64,000 nucleotides of DNA from Roseitalea sp. MMSF_3546. Lineage in GTDB: Bacteria; Pseudomonadota; Alphaproteobacteria; Rhizobiales; Rhizobiaceae. Made by a program: the position numbers and the translations under genes. The first letter of the stretch is position 1. Each line of letters opens with the position of its first letter. The stretch is taken from NCBI RefSeq assembly GCF_030732865.1, contig NZ_JASHKB010000007.1, forward strand, positions 62,001 to 126,000, written 5' to 3'. The notes under the pieces are model-generated. The model did no database searches. It saw nothing but the letters and a program-made list of their open reading frames with translations, and was not told where the DNA came from. This document shows positions 8,275 to 14,837 of this stretch, in pieces.

Positions 8275-8727
8275 ACAAGCAAAAAACTGACCCCGCCTCC
8301 CTCGCTCGGCCGTGCGCTCAATTACGCAACCGGCGCCTGCAACGCGCTGTGCCAGCACATGCTCGCCCCGCACGATCTGACGCTGGCGCAATGGGTGATC
8401 CTGTCGGCGCTGTGGCGGCGCGACGGGCTGCCGGTCGGCGAAGTGGCCGAATATACCGGCAATAACGGTCCGGCGGTCTCGCGCATCCTGGACCGGATGG
8501 AGGACAAGGGACTGGTCGCGCGCCAGCAAGATGCGGGGGACCGGCGCGCGGTGCGCGTCTGGCTGACCGAACGGAGCGAGGGGCTGCGCCATCTGCAGAC
8601 CTTCTGGCGGCAGGTGAACGAGCGCCTTCTGGAGGGCGTTTCGGACGAGGACGTGCAGCGTCTTTTCGGCCTGCTCGGCCGCATCGAGCGCAATGCGCGG
8701 ACGCGCACCGCCGACGAGCCCTGCTGA
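8272..8727 (+). CDS. MarR family transcriptional regulator
   Basis: Winged-helix regulator of 151 residues. The MarR core is clear: LTLAQWVILSALWRRDGLPV, then GEVAEYTGNNGPAVSRILDR (recognition helix), MEDKGLVARQQD, and the wing AGDRRAVRVWLTERSEG. The start is set at the ATG giving MTSKKLTPPPSLGRALNYA; ATG codons at 8257 (MELSY) and further upstream are also open. It is transcribed divergently from the EF-hand/cytochrome b561 pair, with 134 bases between, so those genes are the most likely targets along with itself. The effector is unknown. Confidence 0.85.
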   Translation: MTSKKLTPPPSLGRALNYATGACNALCQHMLAPHDLTLAQWVILSALWRRDGLPVGEVAEYTGNNGPAVSRILDRMEDKGLVARQQDAGDRRAVRVWLTERSEGLRHLQTFWRQVNERLLEGVSDEDVQRLFGLLGRIERNARTRTADEPC

Positions 8728-8750
8728 GCGCGCCCGGCATCTTCTTGCAT

Positions 8751-8788
8751 GGTGAACGCAATCTGAACAGCCGGTTCAGCACCGGTTC
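8751..8788 (+). promoter_or_regulatory. Shared upstream motif, copy 1 (curlin gene)
   Basis: This 38-base stretch matches 31 of 38 positions with 9854-9891, which lies in front of the second curlin gene. Conserved blocks are GGTNAACGCAA, TGAACA and CCGGTTC. Copy 1 contains the inverted repeat TGAACAGCCGGTTCA. It ends 74 bases before the curlin ATG; copy 2 ends 61 bases before its ATG. The paired position indicates a common promoter or regulator site for curli genes. Confidence 0.6.
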
Positions 8789-8862
8789 CGGGCCGGTTCT
8801 CTAGACATGGGTCAACGCCGAACGAACGGCGCAGCGAAACCCGAAGTCACAGGAGAACGACC

Positions 8863-9294
8863 ATGACCCACAAACTGATCATCGCAGGCACGATCGCCCT
8901 GGCAACCGCCTTTGCGGCACCGGCCATGGCCAACGACGTTTCCATCGAGCAGTACGGCATCGGCAACGCCGCCGGCGGCGGCCAGACCGGCATCGCCAAC
9001 AAGCTCGGCGTGTTCCAGGACGGCGCCTTCAACAAGACGCTCACCCAGCAGTTCGGCATCGGCAACACGGCGGCGACCGGCCAGGTCGGCAACAACAACA
9101 ATGCCGACACCTGGCAGCAGGGCATCGGCAATGCCGCCGGCGTCGGCCAGTTCGGCGACGACCACAACGCGATCCTGACCCAGGACGGCGCGGGCAACGT
9201 CGCCGCCGGCGTTCAGGTCGGCAATGGGTGCGATGCCAATGTCACCCAGGCGGGCGCCGGCAATGTTTCGGCCTTCGTGCAGACCTGCCCCTGA
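8863..9294 (+). CDS. Curlin-repeat protein (CsgA/CsgB-like)
   Basis: Secreted amyloid subunit candidate, 143 residues. The signal peptide (MTHKLIIAGTIALATAFAAPAMA) is followed by curlin-type repeats with the spacing Q-x-G-x-x-N-x-A and Q-x-G: IEQYGIGNAAGGGQTGIANK, LTQQFGIGNTAATGQVGNNN, TWQQGIGNAAGVGQFGDDHN, ILTQDGAGNVAAGVQVGNG and VTQAGAGNVSAFVQ. Gln, Gly and Asn at these sites form the stacked turns of curli fibres. A strong ribosome site (AGGAGAACGACC) precedes the ATG. Two cysteines near the C-terminus (GNGCDAN, QTCP) are unusual for curlins. It heads the locus followed by csgH-like and a second curlin gene. Confidence 0.85.
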   Translation: MTHKLIIAGTIALATAFAAPAMANDVSIEQYGIGNAAGGGQTGIANKLGVFQDGAFNKTLTQQFGIGNTAATGQVGNNNNADTWQQGIGNAAGVGQFGDDHNAILTQDGAGNVAAGVQVGNGCDANVTQAGAGNVSAFVQTCP

Positions 9295-9377
9295 CCGCAG
9301 CAGGCACAAGGCAGTGGCGCGGCCGGGGGGAGCGACGCGTTCCTCCCGGCACGCCCGTTGAAACAAGGAGACCACCC

Positions 9378-9773
9378 ATGACCAACAAACGCCTCATCTT
9401 CGCCGCCGGTCTCGTTGCGGCCGGCATTGCCGCGGGCGCCGCCGCATCGTCCACCGGCACCACGCCGATCGCGACCGGCGAGCCGGTGCGCTGCGAGATC
9501 CTGGCCGAACGCAGCGGCGCGATGATCCGGCTTTCGGGCCTGATGCATGCCGACCGCGACGTCAGCGGCGAGTATCGCTTCAACGTGCAAAGCACCGGCC
9601 GCGGCGGCAGCACCGACATCTCTCAGGGCTCGCGGTTCCATGCCGGCCCCAACGGCCCGACCACGCTGGGCATGGTGATGCTGTCGGCCGGCGGCGTCTA
9701 CGACGTCGAACTCGACGTCACCGCCAATGGCGAGACCTTCCGCTGCGCCGAACGGGTCGGCGGCATCATCTGA
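9378..9773 (+). CDS. csgH: CsgH-like curli assembly protein
   Basis: Periplasmic protein of 131 residues resembling CsgH, the alphaproteobacterial counterpart of CsgC, which holds curlin subunits unfolded and prevents early amyloid formation. It has a signal peptide (MTNKRLIFAAGLVAAGIAAG) and a single immunoglobulin-like domain: strands VRCEILAERSGAMIRLSGLM, SGEYRFNVQSTGRGGSTDIS, ending in GVYDVELDVTANGETFRCAE. Two cysteines (VRCEI, FRCAE) sit at opposite ends of the domain and could form a disulfide. It is sandwiched between two curlin genes, and the ATG follows AAGGAGACCACCC. The symbol is assigned from domain likeness and context. Confidence 0.75.
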   Translation: MTNKRLIFAAGLVAAGIAAGAAASSTGTTPIATGEPVRCEILAERSGAMIRLSGLMHADRDVSGEYRFNVQSTGRGGSTDISQGSRFHAGPNGPTTLGMVMLSAGGVYDVELDVTANGETFRCAERVGGII

Positions 9774-9796
9774 GCGAACACCAATCGCGCACCGGC

Positions 9797-9824
9797 AGGC
9801 CCCGCCTCGCGGCGGGGCCTTTTT
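9797..9824 (+). terminator. Intrinsic terminator after csgH-like gene
   Basis: AGGCCCCGCC (9797-9806), loop TCGC, and GGCGGGGCCT (9811-9820) form a perfect 10-bp stem, followed by a T-run (TTTT). This ends the first curlin-csgH transcript, so the second curlin gene needs its own promoter, consistent with the repeated upstream motif at 9854. Confidence 0.9.
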
Positions 9825-9853
9825 GGCGTTCGCCTGCGCGCCGATCCGTCCGC

Positions 9854-9891
9854 GGTTAACGCAAGATGAACACCGGGTTCCGCGCCGGTTC
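9854..9891 (+). promoter_or_regulatory. Shared upstream motif, copy 2 (second curlin gene)
   Basis: GGTTAACGCAAGATGAACAC begins the second copy of the motif seen at 8751-8788. Matching blocks are GGT-AACGCAA, TGAACA, GGTTC and CCGGTTC, 31 of 38 positions overall with no gaps. It starts 30 bases after the terminator of the preceding gene and ends 61 bases before the curlin ATG at 9953, so it probably contains the promoter elements and an operator for that gene. Confidence 0.6.
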
Positions 9892-9952
9892 AGCCACGCC
9901 GGGCCATGATGGTTTCAACGATCGGCAATCACAGCCCTGAAAGGAACCTGAC

Positions 9953-10357
9953 ATGACCCGCAGCTTCACCACCTTCACCGCCGCCCTCGCCCTGTCGACG
10001 GGCCTTGGCCTTGCCGCCCTGCCCGCCCATGCCGGCGGCTCGGTCTCGGTCTCGGTCGCCCCGCAGAACGCCGACCAAGAAAAGGCGATGCGTCTGGGCC
10101 TCGGCATCTATGCGCTGGCCAACGGCATCAAGAACGGCTCGATCAGCCAGAACGGGATCGGCAATGCCGCCGGCCTGATCCAGAACGGCGGCGGCAATCT
10201 GGGCATCGTCCACCAGGAGGGCAACGGGCATGTCGGCACGCTGACCCAGAACGGCAACGGCAACGCCCATGGCCTGTTCCAGTTCGGCGAAGGCACCGAA
10301 GGCCACGTCACCCAGTCGGGCGGCGAAACCGGCGCCACCTTCCAGTTCGGCTGGTAA
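9953..10357 (+). CDS. Curlin-repeat protein (CsgA/CsgB-like), second copy
   Basis: Secreted curli subunit candidate of 134 residues. The signal peptide ends near LAALPAHA. The N-terminal part of the mature chain (GGSVSVSVAPQNADQEKAMR, LGLGIYALANGIKNG) is not repetitive. The curlin repeats follow: ISQNGIGNAAGLIQNGGGN, IVHQEGNGHVGTLTQNGNGN and LFQFGEGTEGHVTQSGGETG. The last repeat and aromatic end (TFQFGW) are shorter than in the first curlin. One copy could be the fibre subunit and the other the nucleator, but the sequence does not decide which. AAAGGAACCTGAC precedes the ATG. No csgG, csgE or csgF secretion genes are nearby. Confidence 0.82.
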   Translation: MTRSFTTFTAALALSTGLGLAALPAHAGGSVSVSVAPQNADQEKAMRLGLGIYALANGIKNGSISQNGIGNAAGLIQNGGGNLGIVHQEGNGHVGTLTQNGNGNAHGLFQFGEGTEGHVTQSGGETGATFQFGW

Positions 10358-10393
10358 TCGTCCGGCCCGTCGCCTCACACCAGCCATTTTGCC

Positions 10394-10420
10394 CCCGCGC
10401 GATGACCCCCATCGCGCGGG
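10394..10420 (+). terminator. Hairpin after second curlin gene
   Basis: CCCGCGCGAT and ATCGCGCGGG form a perfect 10-bp stem with a 7-base loop, 36 bases after the curlin stop. It is followed by CGCTTTCG, a weak T-run, so termination may be partial. Confidence 0.55.
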
Positions 10421-10517
10421 CGCTTTCGTTTGCGGCGCGGCGGCCTGGCCGTCGGCAAGTATCGGGTGGCGGCGGACGCCGATGCGCGGCAGGTCTGGGG
10501 CAGCATTGGAGGTACCC

Positions 10518-11117
10518 ATGACGGCCGAAACCGCGATTGCGCTGATCGTCTTCCTGTTTCCGCTGGCCTTCTCACCCGGACCGGGCAACATGGTCTTCGC
10601 CGCCAATGGCGCGCGGTTCGGCCTGGCGAGCACGCTTCCGGCGAGCGCGGGCTATCATGTGGCAACGGTGATCGTGACCGCCCTGATCGGCCTTGGCTTT
10701 GCGCGGGCGGCCGACCTGTCGCCGGCGCTGTTCACCGCGATCAGATATGCCGGCTCGGCCTATGTGCTATGGCTGGCGATCAAGCTGATGCGCGCCGGCC
10801 GGCTCGATCGGGCGGCCGAAGCCCGGCCGGCCGGTTTCGTCGATGGCGCGGTGCTGCTGCTGCTCAACCCCAAGGCCTATGTGATCATCGCGGCGATGTT
10901 CAGCCAGTTCATCCCGGCCGGCGCGAACGGGGCGGCGACGCTGGTGGTTGCCATCTCGGTGCTGTTCACGCTCAACAATCTGGTTGCCTTCACCGCCTGG
11001 ACCGCGCTCGGCGACCGGATCTCGGCGCGCTTTCGCGATGCCGGCCAGGCACGACGTCTCAATTCCGTGTTCGGCGGCATGCTGGCGCTGGTGGCCGTCT
11101 GGATGCTGCTCGGCTGA
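10518..11117 (+). CDS. LysE/RhtB family exporter
   Basis: Inner-membrane amino-acid exporter of 199 residues with about six membrane helices. The family signature is FSPGPGNMVFAANGARFG in the first loop (residues about 18-35), followed by GYHVATVIVTALIGLG and YAGSAYVLWLAIKLMRAG. LLLLNPKAYVIIAAMFSQF is the second typical block, with its conserved N-P-K. The ATG follows TTGGAGGTACCC, a good ribosome site; longer upstream frames lack coding character. The substrate cannot be inferred. It converges on a MarR gene with only 7 bases between the stops. Confidence 0.87.
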   Translation: MTAETAIALIVFLFPLAFSPGPGNMVFAANGARFGLASTLPASAGYHVATVIVTALIGLGFARAADLSPALFTAIRYAGSAYVLWLAIKLMRAGRLDRAAEARPAGFVDGAVLLLLNPKAYVIIAAMFSQFIPAGANGAATLVVAISVLFTLNNLVAFTAWTALGDRISARFRDAGQARRLNSVFGGMLALVAVWMLLG

Positions 11118-11124
11118 GCCCGGC

Positions 11125-11589
11125 TCAGGGCACCGAAAAGGCAAGCCGGTCGAGTTCGGCGGCCAGCACGTTCAGATCCAGGCCGGAATTGCGGGCTTCG
11201 AGCTGCTCGCGGGCGCCCTTCCAGGCGATCGCGGCCGTGCGCAGCCGCTGGCAACCCTTGTCGGTGAGCATCACGATGCGCTTGCGCCGATCGCCGTCAT
11301 CGGAGCGCGACACCACAAGGCCGACGCGCTCGAGCGGGGCGATGCCGCGCGAGACCGCCGACTGATCCAGCGCAAGAGCACCGGCAAGCATCTGGACCGT
11401 GGAGCGGCCGTGGCGCAGTATCATTGCCATCAGGGCAAGCTGACCGCTTGTCAAACCGTGCGGCGCCAACGCCTGATCGTAGAACTGGCTGAGCCTTCGC
11501 GATGCCTTGCGCACGGCCAGCAGATGACAATTGCCGTCAATCATCAATCGCAGTTCGGATGCATCATCGCAGCACATGGTTTCCGACAT
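11125..11589 (-). CDS. MarR family transcriptional regulator
   Basis: Winged-helix regulator of 154 residues. The MarR core reads LAPHGLTSGQLALMAMILRH, then AGALALDQSAVSRGIAPLER (recognition helix), VGLVVSRSDDGDRRKRIVML and the end of the wing TDKGCQRLR. The N-terminal segment has two adjacent cysteines (METMCCDD-type start: ETMCCDD), a possible redox switch, though this is inference. It sits 3' to 3' with a LysE exporter gene and upstream of a 358-base gene-free stretch shared with the lysozyme gene. Confidence 0.85.
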   Translation of the reverse strand: MSETMCCDDASELRLMIDGNCHLLAVRKASRRLSQFYDQALAPHGLTSGQLALMAMILRHGRSTVQMLAGALALDQSAVSRGIAPLERVGLVVSRSDDGDRRKRIVMLTDKGCQRLRTAAIAWKGAREQLEARNSGLDLNVLAAELDRLAFSVP

Positions 11590-11947
11590 GGAGCGCCCCT
11601 ATCCCCGATGGAACAAAACGAGGCTTGAATGCATACGCATGTATCTTGTACTGCCTCGAAAGCGGTAATTGTAATCATTCGATACAGGATTCGCCAAGAG
11701 CGTCGAGCAAGAAAACTACCATAAGCTGCATGCGCGTGTGCCTGATCTGTCGAAGACCGCGTGTTCGACAAGGCGCGGCCAGGGTGCATCGGCGTAATGG
11801 CTGGCCCGCTGCCCGGCCTTCGAGCCGCCCGATGCCGGCGGTGTCACCGGCCCGCCACAATCGGCCGCCAAGTCGGATGCCGTCATGCCGCGCGATGGCC
11901 GTTCGGCGGCGATGCCCTAAAATGGGCTCGGGGGGACCGATTCGACC
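11590..11947. other. 358-base divergent intergenic region
   Basis: No convincing gene. The part next to the MarR start is AT-rich and contains ATACGCATGTAT (11634-11645 region), with ATAC/GTAT arms, and further on GGTAATTGTAATCATTCGAT; either could be promoter or operator DNA for the marR gene. The half next to the lysozyme gene is GC-rich and shows nothing clear. Short open frames here have no coding character. Confidence 0.4.
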
Positions 11948-12757
11948 ATGATGCGAAACGCGTTGAGCCTGCTGGCGGCGGTGCTGGCCGTATCGATCGC
12001 CGCCGCCTGCACCAAGATCGACTATTCGGCGCTGACCCGGTCGCTGGAGGCGAGCTATGCGACCGCGACCCCGCGCTTCGGCGACAGCGATCCGGTGCAT
12101 GAGTGGGAAGGCGGCGCACCCTTCGGGCTTCCCGTTCACGGCATCGATGTCTCCAAATGGCAGGGCGAAATCGACTGGAAGGCGGTGCGCCGCGCCGGCA
12201 TCGAGTTCGCCTTCATCAAGGCGACCGAAGGCGGCGACCGGCTCGATGAAACCTTCATGCGCAACTGGCACGACGCGGGGCGCGCCGGCGTGCCCCGCAG
12301 CGGCTATCATTTCTTCTATTTCTGCACCTCGGCAGAGCGGCAGGCGCGCTGGTTCATTCGCAACGTGCCGCGCGACCGGACCGCCCTGCCCCACGTGCTC
12401 GATGTCGAATGGAACCATAAATCGCCGACCTGCCGGTTCCGCCCGCCGCCCGGGACGGTGCGCGCCGAAATGACGGTGTTTCTCGACACGCTCGAGCGGC
12501 ACTACGGCAAGCGGCCGATCATCTACACCACGATCGCCTTTCACCGCGACAATCTGGAAGGCCACATGAAGGACGAGGTCTTCTGGCTGCGCTCGGTCAA
12601 GGCGCATCCGCGCGTGGTCTATGCGGGCCGGGACTTCACCTTCTGGCAGTACACCGGCACGGGCCGCGTTCCCGGCATTGGCGGCGATACCGATATCAAT
12701 GTGTTCGCCGGCGACCGGGCCCAATGGCAGCAATGGCTCGATGCCGCCACGAACTGA
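11948..12757 (+). CDS. GH25 lysozyme, lipoprotein
   Basis: Glycoside hydrolase family 25 muramidase of 269 residues that hydrolyses the MurNAc-GlcNAc bond of peptidoglycan. The N-terminus is a lipoprotein signal with lipobox AAAC (Cys about residue 21), so the enzyme is membrane-anchored in the envelope. The GH25 barrel shows GIDVSKWQGEIDWKAVRRAG (catalytic-site Asp at the start), FAFIKATEGG, GYHFFYFC, VLDVEWNHKS (the catalytic D-x-E pair) and FTFWQYTGTGRVPGIGGDTD at the end. Two ATG codons in tandem at 11948 and 11951 make the exact start uncertain by one residue. It lies 27 bases before an MltB-type transglycosylase, giving a peptidoglycan-cleaving pair. Confidence 0.9.
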   Translation: MMRNALSLLAAVLAVSIAAACTKIDYSALTRSLEASYATATPRFGDSDPVHEWEGGAPFGLPVHGIDVSKWQGEIDWKAVRRAGIEFAFIKATEGGDRLDETFMRNWHDAGRAGVPRSGYHFFYFCTSAERQARWFIRNVPRDRTALPHVLDVEWNHKSPTCRFRPPPGTVRAEMTVFLDTLERHYGKRPIIYTTIAFHRDNLEGHMKDEVFWLRSVKAHPRVVYAGRDFTFWQYTGTGRVPGIGGDTDINVFAGDRAQWQQWLDAATN

Positions 12758-12784
12758 GCCGAACGAACCTTCTGGAGAAGCAAG

Positions 12785-13963
12785 ATGATCCGCCCCGCCC
12801 CGACCCTTTCGCTTGCCGCGCTCGCCGTCACCGTGCTCGCCGGCACGGCGGCCGCGCAGCCCTGCGGCGGCGATTTCGCGAGCTGGCGCGCCGGCACGGT
12901 CGAGCAGGCGCGGGCGCAGGGCGTCGGCCAGGCCGGGCTCGACGCGCTGGCCAGCGCGCGCACCGATCCCGACGTGATCCGCCGCGACCGGTCCCAAGGG
13001 ATCTTCACGCTCGACTTCCTGACCTTCTCCCAGCGCCTGATCTCGCAGAACCGGATGGACAATGGCCGGGCCAATCTGCGCCGCTATTCGGATGTCTTCG
13101 AGCGGGCACGCTCACAATACGGCGTGGCGCCCGAAATCATCGCCGCCTTCTGGGCATTCGAGACGGACTACGGCGCCGTGCAGGGCGATTTCAACACGCT
13201 CAATGCGCTCGCCACGCTCGCCCATGACTGCCGCCGGCCCGAACTGTTCCGGCCGCAACTCATGGCCCTGGCCCGGCTCATCGATCTGGGGGTGGTGCCG
13301 CGCGACATCACCGGCGCCTGGGCCGGCGAGATCGGCCAGATCCAGGTGTTGCCCGAGGACTATCTGACCAAGGGCCAGGACGGGGACGGCGACGGGCGCA
13401 TCCGCCTGAAGACCTCGACGCCCGACGCGATCATGACGGCGGCCAATTTCCTGGCCTCGCTGGGATGGCAGGCGAACCAGCCATGGCTGGTCGAGGTGAG
13501 CGTGCCCGAGGAGATGGATTGGTTCGATGCCGGCATCCATCGGCGCCTGCCGGTGAGCGAATGGATGGCGCGCGGCGTTCGCGCCCGCAACGGCACGCTC
13601 GATACCTCGCTCGAGGCGAGCCTGCTCCTGCCCAAGGGCCGCAAGGGCGTGGCGTTCCTGGCCTATCCGAACTTCAACGTGCTGCTCGAATGGAACCAGT
13701 CGCTGACCTATGTGACGACGGCGGCCTATTTCGCCACGCGCCTGGCTGGCGCGCCGCGTTACGACACGGGCAACCCGGACACGGCGCTGACCGAAGCCGA
13801 GATGAAGCAATTGCAGCGCAAGCTGGCCGCGCGCGGCCACGATGTCGGCGAGATCGACGGCATTTTGGGCGCAGGAACGCGCGCGGCGGTACGGCTCGAA
13901 CAGCAACGGCTGGGCATGCCGGCCGATGCCTGGCCGACGCAGGCGCTGCTCGCCGCACTGTGA
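12785..13963 (+). CDS. Lytic murein transglycosylase, MltB family, with peptidoglycan-binding domain
   Basis: Periplasmic lytic transglycosylase of 392 residues that cleaves peptidoglycan glycan strands to 1,6-anhydro products. It has a signal peptide (cleavage near AGTAAAQ). The SLT_2 catalytic domain spans about 30-330, with the catalytic Glu in EIIAAFWAFETDYGAVQGDF and typical blocks GEIGQIQVLPEDYL and NFLASLGWQ. A C-terminal peptidoglycan-binding domain covers about 335-392 (LQRKLAARGHDVGEIDGILG, AGTRAAVRLEQQRLG). GGAGAAGCAAG precedes the ATG. It is probably co-transcribed with the lysozyme gene. No lipobox is seen, unlike E. coli MltB, so this is the soluble alphaproteobacterial form. 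Confidence 0.9.
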   Translation: MIRPAPTLSLAALAVTVLAGTAAAQPCGGDFASWRAGTVEQARAQGVGQAGLDALASARTDPDVIRRDRSQGIFTLDFLTFSQRLISQNRMDNGRANLRRYSDVFERARSQYGVAPEIIAAFWAFETDYGAVQGDFNTLNALATLAHDCRRPELFRPQLMALARLIDLGVVPRDITGAWAGEIGQIQVLPEDYLTKGQDGDGDGRIRLKTSTPDAIMTAANFLASLGWQANQPWLVEVSVPEEMDWFDAGIHRRLPVSEWMARGVRARNGTLDTSLEASLLLPKGRKGVAFLAYPNFNVLLEWNQSLTYVTTAAYFATRLAGAPRYDTGNPDTALTEAEMKQLQRKLAARGHDVGEIDGILGAGTRAAVRLEQQRLGMPADAWPTQALLAAL

Positions 13964-14023
13964 ACCGGGCGCGGGCCGGAGCTTCGGCGGTCACGGCCCC
14001 GACCGCGCAGGCCGGAGCGGCGC

Positions 14024-14296
14024 TCAGAGCCTGTCGAAGTCGTCCTTGCGCGTGGGCATGAGCATGACCGCGGTGCTCAGATAGGCAAAGCCGAAGGTGA
14101 CACCGAACGACATGCCCAGCAGCGCCAGGACGACCGGTTTGGCGTCCGATTGCATGAACATGTCGCCAAGCCCGGACACGTTCATCCACAACAGCGCGCC
14201 GGCGATCGCCCATCCGATCATGATGCCGATGGCCGAATTGAGCGCCACGAAGCGGATCAGCTTGGGCACTGCCGGTTTGTCGGGCCTTGGTCGCAT
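14024..14296 (-). CDS. Small inner-membrane protein, two helices
   Basis: Unrecognised protein of 90 residues. After a basic N-terminus (MRPRPDKPAVPKLIRF) come two predicted membrane helices, about residues 17-40 (ALNSAIGIMIGWAIAGALLW) and 54-78 (VVLALLGMSFGVTFGFAYLS). The C-terminus PTRKDDFDRL is charged and probably cytoplasmic. The start at 14296 gives this compact protein; the open frame continues upstream without coding character. It is convergent with the transglycosylase gene and stands alone. A 12-base direct repeat lies 50-82 bases upstream. Confidence 0.75.
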   Translation of the reverse strand: MRPRPDKPAVPKLIRFVALNSAIGIMIGWAIAGALLWMNVSGLGDMFMQSDAKPVVLALLGMSFGVTFGFAYLSTAVMLMPTRKDDFDRL

Positions 14297-14345
14297 CAGC
14301 CGCCTCCATGGCTTGGAGATAGCGAAAGATCTAGCTCGACAATCC

Positions 14346-14378
14346 GTTCCGTCAATGTCGCGAGCTGTTCCGTCAATG
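14346..14378. promoter_or_regulatory. 12-base direct repeat with 21-base period
   Basis: GTTCCGTCAATG occurs exactly at 14346-14357 and 14367-14378. The 21-base spacing equals two DNA helical turns, so both copies face the same side, typical of a tandem binding site. It lies upstream of the two-helix membrane protein gene (minus strand) and about 200 bases before the 27-residue protein gene. The regulator is unknown. Confidence 0.4.
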
Positions 14379-14577
14379 CGGGCGAGCGGCCGATTGTCCA
14401 CATGGGCGCAAGGTTTTTTCGATGCAGCGCGAAGCGCCGTCACGGGACCTGTTTTCAATCGCTTGTGCCAGAACGGAACACATTTTGCCGGCGCCACGGT
14501 GCGATGCAGCAACGTTTTTTGTTGCCAGAGAGCGCGCATCGCATAGACTAAACGCTCATAACACAGGGAGGTCAGCC

Positions 14578-14661
14578 ATGGATCTGACGCGATCTTTGAA
14601 CCTCGTTTTCGTGTGTGCAGCCTTTGCCTTTGTGGGCGCCCTGGTGTTCGGCGTCCTCTGA
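14578..14661 (+). CDS. 27-residue single-helix membrane protein
   Basis: A very short gene: MDLTRSLNLVFVCAAFAFVG followed by ALVFGVL and TGA. It is supported by a strong ribosome site (CAGGGAGGTCAGCC before the ATG) and by composition: a polar, positively charged head of about seven residues then an uninterrupted hydrophobic segment of 20, ending at the membrane. It would be an N-in, C-out single-span peptide. Such proteins often act as small regulators of membrane complexes, but no partner is evident here. A hairpin-like GCAAC-GTTTTTT-GTTGC lies at 14509-14525 in its upstream region. Confidence 0.6.
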   Translation: MDLTRSLNLVFVCAAFAFVGALVFGVL

Positions 14662-14703
14662 TCACATCCCCCGCACAAGCAACACGCCCGGCCGCGACAC
14701 ATC

Positions 14704-14751
14704 GCGTCCGGGCCATTTTGCGTCCGGGCCATTTTGCGTCCGGGCCGTCTT
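14704..14751. repeat. Three tandem 16-bp repeats
   Basis: GCGTCCGGGCCATTTT at 14704-14719 is repeated exactly at 14720-14735 and again with two changes (GCGTCCGGGCCGTCTT) at 14736-14751. The array lies between the 27-residue protein gene and the 3' end of metF. The repeats may belong to a transcript end or be a simple slippage product. Confidence 0.7.
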
Positions 14752-14837
14752 CCTGACGTCCGGCCCACGTCGATCTGGCACGACGGCAACGTCCCGAACG
14801 ATGTTCGGGGCGTGCGCCGTGTGCGGGCGGGGCCGCG

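Noticed and set aside
11502-11951. A 149-codon frame covering the gap before the lysozyme gene
   Set aside because: Rich in Arg, Ser, Cys and Pro with no domain, overlapping the marR gene; not coding-like.
14509-14525. GCAAC-GTTTTTT-GTTGC as a terminator or small RNA end
   Set aside because: Stem of only five pairs with the T-run inside the loop; too weak to call.
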